DNA of 42,639 bases. Origin: Desulfuromonas sp. (GTDB lineage Bacteria > Desulfobacterota > Desulfuromonadia > Desulfuromonadales > BM103). This document shows, piece by piece, positions 30,867 to 40,512 of this stretch. Numbering within the stretch: the stretch's first letter is position 1; each line of letters begins with the position of its first letter. Position numbers and translations under genes: made by a program. The stretch covers positions 1 to 42,639 of the forward strand of contig VEPG01000055.1 of assembly GCA_012026975.1 (NCBI GenBank), given 5' to 3'. Below the pieces are notes generated by a model, which saw nothing but the letters and a program-made list of their open reading frames with translations, had not been told where the DNA came from and ran no database searches.

Positions 30867-31616
30867 ATGCGCACGCTTCATCATCTGGTGGCAATCGCTA
30901 CTGCCTTTTTCCTCCTGCTCCTGCCTCTGCCGCTGACTGCCCAGACCGACTGGATGAAACTGGGCTCGGAGCTATTGGGCACCGCGGCCAAAACCCAGGC
31001 GGCAGCCCCGGCCGCCAACACCACGCAGATTGCCGCCGGCCTCAAGGAAGCCTTGCGCGTCGGCAGCGACACCGTCGTCGGCCAGTTGGGCAAAGCCGAC
31101 GGTTTCAACGCCGACCCCGCCATCCACATTCCGTTGCCGAAAAGCTTCAAAACCGTGCAGTCGACCCTGAAGCCGCTCGGCATGTCGTACCTGCTTGATG
31201 ACCTGGAGCTGAAGCTGAACCGGGCCGCCGAACAGGCGACCCCCAAGGCGAAGGAGCTGTTCTGGTCGTCGATCGAGCAGATGACGTTGGACGATGTGAT
31301 GGGGATCTACAACGGTCCTCCGGACGCGGCGACCCGCTACTTCCAGGGGAAGATGTCCAAGCCGCTCGGCGAGTCGATGCAGCCGATCGTCGACCAGGCA
31401 CTGGCCCAGGCCGGCGCGGTGCAGGCTTATGACAATGTGATGGGGCAGTACCGAGCGGTGCCGTTCGTGCCGGACGTTAAGGCCGACCTGACCGGCTACG
31501 TGGTCGAGCAGGGGATGAACGGCATCTTCCACTACCTGGCCAAGGAAGAGGCCGCCATCCGCCAAAACCCGGCCAAGCGGACCACGGAATTGCTCAGGAC
31601 GGTGTTCGGGAAATAA
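30867..31616 (+). CDS. DUF4197 periplasmic protein
   Basis: This 249-aa secreted protein starts at the ATG at 30867, 5 bases after GGGAGG; a GTG two codons earlier overlaps that site and is less likely. The signal peptide ends PLTAQ. The rest matches the DUF4197 pattern: IAAGLKEALRVGSDTVVGQLGKADGFNADPAIHIPLP, LDDLELKLNRAAEQATPKAKELFWSSIEQMTLDDV, and GPPDAATRYFQGKMSKPL. The family is widespread in Proteobacteria, predicted to be helical and of unknown function. It is followed by a terminator. Confidence 0.85.
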   Translation: MRTLHHLVAIATAFFLLLLPLPLTAQTDWMKLGSELLGTAAKTQAAAPAANTTQIAAGLKEALRVGSDTVVGQLGKADGFNADPAIHIPLPKSFKTVQSTLKPLGMSYLLDDLELKLNRAAEQATPKAKELFWSSIEQMTLDDVMGIYNGPPDAATRYFQGKMSKPLGESMQPIVDQALAQAGAVQAYDNVMGQYRAVPFVPDVKADLTGYVVEQGMNGIFHYLAKEEAAIRQNPAKRTTELLRTVFGK

Positions 31617-31641
31617 TCCCGGCGCCGTATTTGTTGCTTAG

Positions 31642-31666
31642 GGGCAGGCCTTGTGCCTGCCCTTTA
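31642..31666 (+). terminator. Rho-independent terminator after the DUF4197 gene
   Basis: GGGCAGGC (31642-31649) pairs with GCCTGCCC (31655-31662) around a CTTGT loop and is followed by TTTA. It separates the operon from the distal end of the CRISPR array. Confidence 0.7.
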
Positions 31667-31718
31667 CTTGTGTGAAGGGATGACTGCCGATCGTAGGCGG
31701 GAACTGGAACAACACGAC

Positions 31719-34556
31719 GTTTCAATCCTCGGCCGGGTTTAACCCCTGCCGCTACATTTCGGTCCCGTAGTTGATTGCCATGGGTTCGATGTTTCAATCC
31801 TCGGCCGGGTTTAACCCCGGCCGCTACGCCATGTACTGCTCAGAATGCAAACGCCACCTGGTTTCAATCCTCGGCCGGGTTTAACCCCGGCCGCTACTCT
31901 ACAAGGAGTTGCAGCAGTACATTCTGCCGTGGTTTCAATCCTCGGCCGGGTTTAACCCCGGCCGCTACTTAAGGGCGTATTCCTTAATATACCCGACTAT
32001 GCGTTTCAATCCTCGGCCGGGTTTAACCCCGGCCGCTACCCGCAGGCAAATCACTTCTGTGTGGATTTCTACCTGTTTCAATCCTCGGCCGGGTTTAACC
32101 CCGGCCGCTACTTCAATCTCACAAAGGGATTCAATCCATTCAATGTTTCAATCCTCGGCCGGGTTTAACCCCGGCCGCTACATTGTCTACCCTTCCCCAC
32201 TTTCAACTAACTCCTATTTCCAGTTTCAATCCTCGGCCGGGTTTAACCCCGGCCGCTACACCGGACTGTGTACATACTCAGACTCCCCACCTGTTTCAAT
32301 CCTCGGCCGGGTTTAACCCCGGCCGCTACCAGTGCAGGGCGGCTGCTTCCGAGTAGCGCAGGCCGGAGTTTCAATCCTCGGCCGGGTTTAACCCCGGCCG
32401 CTACGAAATGCCCGCATCCAATAGGCACGGAATATTATGTTTCAATCCTCGGCCGGGTTTAACCCCGGCCGCTACCGCAAATTCCTCGGTGTCGATCATC
32501 ATACCTACGGTTTCAATCCTCGGCCGGGTTTAACCCCGGCCGCTACCCTGCTTTGTGCTCGAAGGAGTAATAAAGCGTATCTCGTTTCAATCCTCGGCCG
32601 GGTTTAACCCCGGCCGCTACACACGTCTTGCCATAATGAATGCATTGGCAAACCACATTGTTTCAATCCTCGGCCGGGTTTAACCCCGGCCGCTACGTTG
32701 TAAAATCCTGTAACGGTGCATTGTTCATTGAGTTTCAATCCTCGGCCGGGTTTAACCCCGGCCGCTACAATGACGCCCGCGCACATACCAAGCAGGTAAA
32801 TAAGTTTCAATCCTCGGCCGGGTTTAACCCCGGCCGCTACACCGGACCAGTTACCAGAGATATTGAATTCAACAGGTTTCAATCCTCGGCCGGGTTTAAC
32901 CCCGACCGCTACAACGCACCACCAGCAAACAGACCAACGACCAGGAGGTTTCAATCCTCGGCCGGGTTTAACCCCGACCGCTACCTCTTGTTCCTGTTGT
33001 TTCCTTTTCAGGTTTTGGTTTCAATCCTCGGCCGGGTTTAACCCCGACCGCTACCTGTTTCTGCATCATAGCCGCTTTACGTTCTGCAGTTTCAATCCTC
33101 GGCCGGGTTTAACCCCGACCGCTACGCTTTGTGCTCGTCGCAGTAATAAAGCTTATTTGGTTTCAATCCTCGGCCGGGTTTAACCCCGACCGCTACTACA
33201 GATAGAGCAAAGCAACGTTTAGCCAAATATGTTTCAATCCTCGGCCGGGTTTAACCCCGACCGCTACCGCTCTCATTCTTTCGTTGCTTTTCTGGCAACG
33301 GGTTTCAATCCTCGGCCGGGTTTAACCCCGACCGCTACTTTGTTCCGGTTTATTTCCAAAGGGGTTTAATATGTTTCAATCCTCGGCCGGGTTTAACCCC
33401 GACCGCTACGGGGGAGTCTATTTGGCTTTCCGGCATCGTCGTGAAGGTTTCAATCCTCGGCCGGGTTTAACCCCGACCGCTACTTCGAGTCGCGGGCGGC
33501 CTTGTCGAGCGGGCCGGTGTTTCAATCCTCGGCCGGGTTTAACCCCGACCGCTACGCGCTGCAATTGGGTGACTGCTCTTGGATGCCAGTTTCAATCCTC
33601 GGCCGGGTTTAACCCCGACCGCTACGACGAAGCCTTCGCACTGATCCTCGACCAGATCCAGTTTCAATCCTCGGCCGGGTTTAACCCCGACCGCTACCTC
33701 TGCGCCGTCCACGTTCAGCGTGATCGGAGCCGTTTCAATCCTCGGCCGGGTTTAACCCCGACCGCTACCCTTTATTGCCTTTGTTATCGGTGTATACCTG
33801 CCAGAGTTTCAATCCTCGGCCGGGTTTAACCCCGACCGCTACGAAGAGCGTCAACGGTTTCGCCAAAGATACCCAGTTTCAATCCTCGGCCGGGTTTAAC
33901 CCCGACCGCTACCCGCACGCCTTGTTTGCCTCGGCGGCATCAAACAAGTTTCAATCCTCGGCCGGGTTTAACCCCGACCGCTACTACATCGAGCAAGAGA
34001 AGGCCATCGCTCAACTTGTTTCAATCCTCGGCCGGGTTTAACCCCGACCGCTACAAAAAGCCGAAAGACGGAACCAAGCACGGAGCCGAAGTTTCAATCC
34101 TCGGCCGGGTTTAACCCCGACCGCTACGGATGGCTTGCGCCTGACTGATTGCACACGAACGTTTCAATCCTCGGCCGGGTTTAACCCCGACCGCTACGGG
34201 CAGATGGCTGGCCAAGGAGTGCAGCTTTTCGACCCGTTTCAATCCTCGGCCGGGTTTAACCCCGACCGCTACTCTATTTATTCGCAATAATCAAACGGGC
34301 AGCAAAGTTTCAATCCTCGGCCGGGTTTAACCCCGACCGCTACTCTTTGCGGCCGCTTATGGCGTTCGTTTTGTTTTGTTTCAATCCTCGGCCGGGTTTA
34401 ACCCCGACCGCTACTTGAAAAGGCTCCGGTAAAAAATGCAAACATTCTGTTTCAATCCTCGGCCGGGTTTAACCCCGACCGCTACCAAGTTGCAGGCTGA
34501 TTACTGCAAGACTGGGACAGTTTCAATCCTCGGCCGGGTTTAACCCCGACCGCTAC
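31719..34556 (-). CRISPR. Type I-C CRISPR array: 40 repeats of 37 bp, 39 spacers
   Basis: Repeats start on the plus strand with GTTTCAATCC at 31719 and recur every 70-78 bases to 34520-34556. Spacers are mostly 33-39 bases; one (32182-32222) is 41. On the transcribed minus strand each repeat is GTAG, stem CGGCCGGG, loop GTTAAA, stem CCCGGCCG and tail AGGATTGAAAC. The 11-base tail after the stem equals the 5' handle left by type I-C Cas5. Repeat 31719-31755 has a stem-breaking change, typical of the leader-distal end. Repeats 2-16 share one sequence and repeats 17-40 (from 32876) share a single-base variant. The leader and cas2 are therefore at the right end. Open frames reading GFNPRPGLTPAAT here are artefacts of the repeats. 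Confidence 0.98.
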
Positions 34557-34738
34557 AGGCTCTTGCGAACCTGCTGTTTCCATTGCGGATTTCCATTGAT
34601 TTCCGCAAAACACAAACAAAACTTCTTCTCGTTGGTATTAAAAAATATTTCTGGCAACAATTATCTTTCATTTCAACCACTTCCAGCTCCGCGAACCCTC
34701 TAGGAGAATCAACCTCGCACAGGGTTCGCGCAGAGGTA
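34557..34738 (-). promoter_or_regulatory. CRISPR leader
   Basis: This 182-base AT-rich stretch between the newest repeat and the cas2 stop has no credible gene. It holds two inverted repeats: TTGCGGA/TCCGCAA (34583-34589 and 34602-34608), about 27 bases from the first repeat, and a perfect 10-bp CGCGAACCCT/AGGGTTCGCG (34690-34699 and 34721-34730) next to cas2. The first may guide integration or mark the promoter region; the second could end the cas transcript. The A/T run around 34641-34660 is a candidate -10 region. Confidence 0.75.
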
Positions 34739-35029
34739 TCAAACGATCAGCGGCTCCTCGAAATTCACGAAGGTATCGACCCCAAAACTGTCGATGACGC
34801 ACTCTCGCGAACCGATCAGTCGGTAGATGCGCAGGTTGTCACACGCCTTATCAATTTCCCGCACCAGTTCGCGCTTCATTTGCTCATATTGCATCTCATT
34901 GACCGAGCATTCGAATACCGACTTTTGAACACGCTGGCCATATCCTTTGCAGGCCTTGGCAACCCGACGCAGACGACGTTGCCCTGCTCTGTCTTCGGTA
35001 TTTACATCGTAGGTAACGATCAACCACAT
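34739..35029 (-). CDS. cas2: CRISPR-associated endonuclease Cas2
   Basis: This 96-aa protein is the structural core of the Cas1-Cas2 spacer integrase. It starts at the ATG at 35029 (MWLIVTYDVNTED), which matches the family start; TGAGGTG precedes it, and the four codons further upstream are not needed. The ferredoxin-like fold is visible: beta-1 with the conserved Asp (YDV), RRLRRVAKACKGYGQRVQKSVFECSV, and LRIYRL. Length is typical of type I-C. It is the last gene of the cas operon and abuts the leader; the cas1 stop lies a few bases upstream. Confidence 0.95.
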   Translation of the reverse strand: MWLIVTYDVNTEDRAGQRRLRRVAKACKGYGQRVQKSVFECSVNEMQYEQMKRELVREIDKACDNLRIYRLIGSRECVIDSFGVDTFVNFEEPLIV

Positions 35030-35037
35030 AGTGCACC

Positions 35038-36069
35038 TCACCGATAAAGGAACGGCGTGTAGGCTTCCATCTCGCCGCGCAAGTGCCGCGCCAGCAAGCG
35101 TGCCTGCACATGCGGGATCAGCCCGAACGGAACGGACTGTTCGAGGATCGGGTGTTGCACTTCGTCCTGCTTGCGCTTCTGATAGGCGGCGACCACCGCT
35201 TTGCGCCCCTTCTCGTTCAGGTAGACCGCCCCGCCCGGCCGCTCTTCAAAATCGTCGGGCACGATCTGACGCAAGTTGATCAGCGTCAATGCCAGGCGGT
35301 CGGCCAAAATTGGCCGCAATTCCTCCATCAGATCGAGCCCGAGGGAGGGCCGGCCGGGTCGCATGACGTGCAGGAACCCCATCTGCGGATCGAGCCCGAC
35401 CCCTTCCACCGCCGAGATACAGTCATTGAGCAGCATCACATAGAGGAACGACAGCAAGGCATTGATACGATCGCGCGGCGGACGGCGACTGCGCCCGGCC
35501 ATGCGGAACGGCTCGCGGTTCTGGGTGATCATCCGGTCGAGACAGTCGAAATAGACCCGCGCCGACTCCCCTTCCAGCCCGCGCATGAACTCGACCTCGG
35601 TCGCCCCCGGCAACCGCTCGATGGCGCGCGCCAATAGATCGGCGGCTTTTTGCAGAACGGAGGCATCGTCGTCCATCTTCGCCTCGCGCTGGCCGCGCAA
35701 CAATACCTGCCGGGCATTCTGCAACTTGCCCGCCAGCATATTGCGAACAATCGGCATCTGCCGTTCCGCATCATCGATGGCCAGATGCTGCTGATGCCGG
35801 AGCAACACGTTGCCGCCGGTCTTGCCGACCATTCGGCAGCGGTAGCGACCGTTGCGATCAAGCAGCACCACGCTGCGCCCGTCCTCGGCGCATTTGTGCA
35901 GGAGGAACGGCGTGGTCGTGACGTTGCCGAACAGTACCAGTCCGCCGAGGTGATGCAGCGGCACCTGCAGACGGGTCGCGCCGTCAAGTTCCACCCGCAC
36001 CGTTTCATGCTCTAAGCGCAGGTAGCTGCCTTCGCTCATGACGAACAGAGTGTTGAGGAGTTGTTTCAC
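35038..36069 (-). CDS. cas1: CRISPR-associated integrase Cas1 (type I-C)
   Basis: This 343-aa metal-dependent DNA integrase inserts new spacers at the leader end. The GTG start at 36069 is supported by GGAGG 6 bases upstream. An N-terminal beta domain (residues 1-85) leads to the alpha-helical catalytic domain. The metal ligands are Glu166 (GLEGESARVYF), His234 (QMGFLHVMRPGR) and Asp246/Glu249 (SLGLDLMEELRP). The sequence is close to the DVULG subtype, now I-C. It lies 28 bases after a 36-aa membrane ORF, in the order cas4, small ORF, cas1, cas2; Cas4 and Cas1 cooperate in PAM-dependent spacer selection. Confidence 0.97.
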   Translation of the reverse strand: MKQLLNTLFVMSEGSYLRLEHETVRVELDGATRLQVPLHHLGGLVLFGNVTTTPFLLHKCAEDGRSVVLLDRNGRYRCRMVGKTGGNVLLRHQQHLAIDDAERQMPIVRNMLAGKLQNARQVLLRGQREAKMDDDASVLQKAADLLARAIERLPGATEVEFMRGLEGESARVYFDCLDRMITQNREPFRMAGRSRRPPRDRINALLSFLYVMLLNDCISAVEGVGLDPQMGFLHVMRPGRPSLGLDLMEELRPILADRLALTLINLRQIVPDDFEERPGGAVYLNEKGRKAVVAAYQKRKQDEVQHPILEQSVPFGLIPHVQARLLARHLRGEMEAYTPFLYR

Positions 36070-36097
36070 TCATCGCCTCCTGAGGGAAAGTGGTCCC

Positions 36098-36208
36098 TTA
36101 CCGTCCATTGATGATGAAGCTGTTCAGGCGGCTGATCAGCTTGTAGAAACCGAGAACCACAATCCAGATCAATCCCGCGCAACCGATACCCACTAGCCAG
36201 TCAAGCAT
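36098..36208 (-). CDS. 36-aa single-pass membrane protein ORF between cas4 and cas1
   Basis: The ATG at 36208 overlaps the cas4 stop by 8 bases and is preceded by GGGGGAAG at about 4 bases. The peptide starts MLDWLVGIGCAG, continues with LIWIVVLGFY and ends in a polar, basic tail (KLISRLNSF, then NGR), so it is one transmembrane helix with a positive C-terminal side. It ends 28 bases before the cas1 start and fits cleanly into the operon. The ORF is too short for routine gene calling. I do not recognise a family. The strong helix, the start signals and the placement favour a real gene over chance. Confidence 0.55.
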   Translation of the reverse strand: MLDWLVGIGCAGLIWIVVLGFYKLISRLNSFIINGR

Positions 36209-36830
36209 CGCTTCCCCCGATTTCAAACAGACCCCGTAATGCACTGCGACTGCGTTCAGGTTCCGCAACAACAGCGGGGAGACACGATTCCTTCAATGAA
36301 CATCCCTCGCAGCGCTTGTCGTTGACCGGCGGTGGGGTGTGCCGCTGCTCCAGCATGTCCCGCACCGCACTCGTCACCCACTCGACCTCGGCGCGCTGTG
36401 CATCGGTAAAGGCCACCTCCCGCCGCTCCCGCGAACCGTGCCAGTAGAGCGCCCCCTTCGGCACCGGGACACCGAACATCTCTTCGAGACAGAGCGCCTG
36501 GGCGCAAAGTTGCAGCTCCTCATGCCGCCCCTTGCGGTGAGCCCCCGACTTGTATTCGACCGGACAGGGGATACTGCCGACAAACTCCACCACGTCCGCC
36601 TTCCCGACCAGCCCCAACCTCTCGTTCCAGATCGGCAAGGCCCGCTCGACGCGCACGGCACCCCGACTTTCCCCGCCGGCCTCGTCGGCATGACGGTGCA
36701 GATCCCGGCCACGCAGCGTGTAGAGATTTTCGTCCCAGACCTGCTCGACGTGGATCAGGGCACACTGGCGCGGACAGTAGCTGTAGTGCTCCAGGGCGGA
36801 GATCATGACGGGTTCGGAGAAGTCAGACAT
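36201..36830 (-). CDS. cas4: CRISPR-associated exonuclease Cas4
   Basis: This 209-aa RecB-family nuclease trims and selects prespacers with the right PAM. The start at 36830 (MSDFSEPVMISALEHYSYCPRQC) is preferred because the homologous region begins here; the frame extends 25 codons upstream into the RhuM remnant. The Fe-S cluster cysteines are Cys19 (YSYCPRQC) near the N-terminus and Cys174, Cys177 and Cys183 (RCEGCSLKESC) near the C-terminus. The RecB motifs GKADVVEF and PVEYKSG contribute the catalytic Asp, Glu and Lys. Its last codons overlap the 36-aa membrane ORF. Confidence 0.95.
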   Translation of the reverse strand: MSDFSEPVMISALEHYSYCPRQCALIHVEQVWDENLYTLRGRDLHRHADEAGGESRGAVRVERALPIWNERLGLVGKADVVEFVGSIPCPVEYKSGAHRKGRHEELQLCAQALCLEEMFGVPVPKGALYWHGSRERREVAFTDAQRAEVEWVTSAVRDMLEQRHTPPPVNDKRCEGCSLKESCLPAVVAEPERSRSALRGLFEIGGSDA

Positions 36831-36864
36831 CGTGCTTCTTCCCGGCCTTGCGGCTCGCTTCAAG

Positions 36865-37113
36865 TTAAATGAATGAGGTCGCAGTTGTTGCAAAATTTGC
36901 AACAACTGCCTCGCGGCTCAACTCCCCCTCATCGAAGATGTTGCCGATATGCCTAGAGATCACCGACTTGTCACGCTGGAACAGTTCGACCATCTGTCCC
37001 AGCGAGAGCCAGACGGTTTCGTCCAGCATGCGAACCTCTATCCTGCTGCGCCCATCCTCAGTCTGGTAGAGGAGGAAGTCGGTGTGGGAAGCAATGTCTT
37101 GCTGTTTAGTCAT
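36865..37113 (-). pseudogene. Truncated RhuM-like gene inside the cas operon
   Basis: The 82-residue frame MTKQQDIASHTDFLLYQTED...IEVRMLDETVWLSLGQMVELFQRDKSVISRHIGNIFDEGELSREAVVANFATTATSFI matches the N-terminal quarter of RhuM-family (virulence RhuM/DNA-binding) proteins, which are usually above 300 aa. In full-length relatives the FATTA segment continues into a conserved region with a YNLD motif; here a stop follows at once and cas4 begins 35 bases later. It sits between cas7 and cas4, where type I-C operons normally have nothing. I infer a remnant left by insertion and deletion. The remaining N-terminal helix-turn-helix-like part could still be made, as AGG precedes the ATG at 9 bases. Confidence 0.7.
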
Positions 37114-37131
37114 AGCTGTTGCCTTTTGTAG

Positions 37132-37153
37132 GGGCGGCCCCATGTGGCCGCCC
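37132..37153. repeat. GGGCGGCC/GGCCGCCC palindromic element
   Basis: Two 8-base arms around CCATGT, preceded by TTTTGTAG, lie between cas7 and the RhuM remnant. The form resembles short dispersed palindromic repeats (GTAGGGGCG...CGCCC) found in many bacterial genomes. There is no T-tract on the cas-sense strand. Confidence 0.5.
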
Positions 37154-37203
37154 GAGCATTGTTCAAACCATTCCAAACAGGCACTAAACCGGCCCGTATT
37201 AAC

Positions 37204-38064
37204 CTACAATTTTTCGACGATCTCAACACCCTCCGGAGTATTCCCCACGGTAACGGTGTAGTCCTTGAACGACCGCGCCGGGCCTTCCGATCCGGCCTTG
37301 CGCTGGATGTCGATCAGGTCGAACAGCTTGTGCGCGGGGGCGTTGCCGAGCTTGTCCCGGTGCTTGAAGACAAAGAGTTTCTGACTGCTCATCAGCCCCC
37401 TGGCGGCGGAACGATCATGTTCGAACATGTTGGTTAGCGCGTTCCAGAGTAGCTCCAGGTCCTCTTCGCTGAAGCCGGTCTTTTCCGCCAGCGATGCAGA
37501 GACAAACCCCTGCGCCACGTACAATCCGTAAGGGACAATATGCTTGCGTCCCATGGTGCGCTCTTTTTCCAGATCCTTTTCGTTGGTCACCGCCATACGG
37601 GTGATGCTGACTTCCTGCGCTACGATCGGCTCGGCACTCTTGGCAAACGCCAGTTGCACCGGGCCACGAACCTGTCCGCAATTCACCTCGGTGGTCATAA
37701 CCGCGCCGAAGCTGCGGATGTCGTAGAAATTCGTGCACATCCAGCCGGTGACTTTTTGGGCGTCTTCAATTTCCTTCGGCAGCTTTTTGGCCTCGGGCTT
37801 CAACTCAAAAGCCTTGTAAGCCATCTCATTGGTTCGATTGAGCACCGCCTTTTCCTGCACGTAAATGTTAAATCCCTCGGCACCCTCCTTGGCGAGCGCC
37901 ACATGATTGCGGATTTTTCGCTTCAGGCAGACGTCGGTCACCAGGCCATGACCGGTTTCGGGATCGAAGCGGGGCATATTGCCGGCATCGGGATCACCGT
38001 TGGGGTTGCCGTTTTCAACGTCGAACAAAAGAACGAATTCGTAGCGATTGGCGATTGCTGTCAT
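37204..38064 (-). CDS. cas7c: Cascade backbone protein Cas7c (Csd2)
   Basis: This 286-aa RAMP protein forms the helical filament that holds crRNA in the type I-C Cascade complex. The Csd2 signatures are clear: N-terminal YEFVLLFDVENGNPNGDPDAGNMPRFDPETGHGLVTDVCLKRKIRN, then TSFGAVM-like FGAVMTTEVNCGQVRGPVQ and ITRMAVTNEKD, and GRKHIVPYGLYVAQGFVSA. Length is standard. AGGAGGG lies 7 bases before the ATG, inside the end of cas8c, and the gap to cas8c is 3 bases. The spacing to cas4 is abnormally large because of the RhuM remnant. Confidence 0.97.
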   Translation of the reverse strand: MTAIANRYEFVLLFDVENGNPNGDPDAGNMPRFDPETGHGLVTDVCLKRKIRNHVALAKEGAEGFNIYVQEKAVLNRTNEMAYKAFELKPEAKKLPKEIEDAQKVTGWMCTNFYDIRSFGAVMTTEVNCGQVRGPVQLAFAKSAEPIVAQEVSITRMAVTNEKDLEKERTMGRKHIVPYGLYVAQGFVSASLAEKTGFSEEDLELLWNALTNMFEHDRSAARGLMSSQKLFVFKHRDKLGNAPAHKLFDLIDIQRKAGSEGPARSFKDYTVTVGNTPEGVEIVEKL

Positions 38065-38067
38065 GGT

Positions 38068-40493
<2,426 letters not shown>

Positions 40494-40512
40494 TTACTAT
40501 GCCACCATCTGG

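Noticed and set aside
31775-34114. Long open frames across the CRISPR array with repeated GFNPRPGLTPAAT or QSSAGFNPGRY
   Set aside because: They are translations of the 37-bp repeat and random spacers, with no start signals; the spacing is exactly that of the array.
31756-34519. Self-targeting spacers
   Set aside because: Reading the spacers against the rest of the window by eye showed no match; a genome-wide search was not possible.
37132-37153. GGGCGGCC hairpin as a terminator separating cas7c from cas4
   Set aside because: On the cas-sense strand the hairpin is not followed by a T-run; it looks more like a dispersed palindromic repeat.
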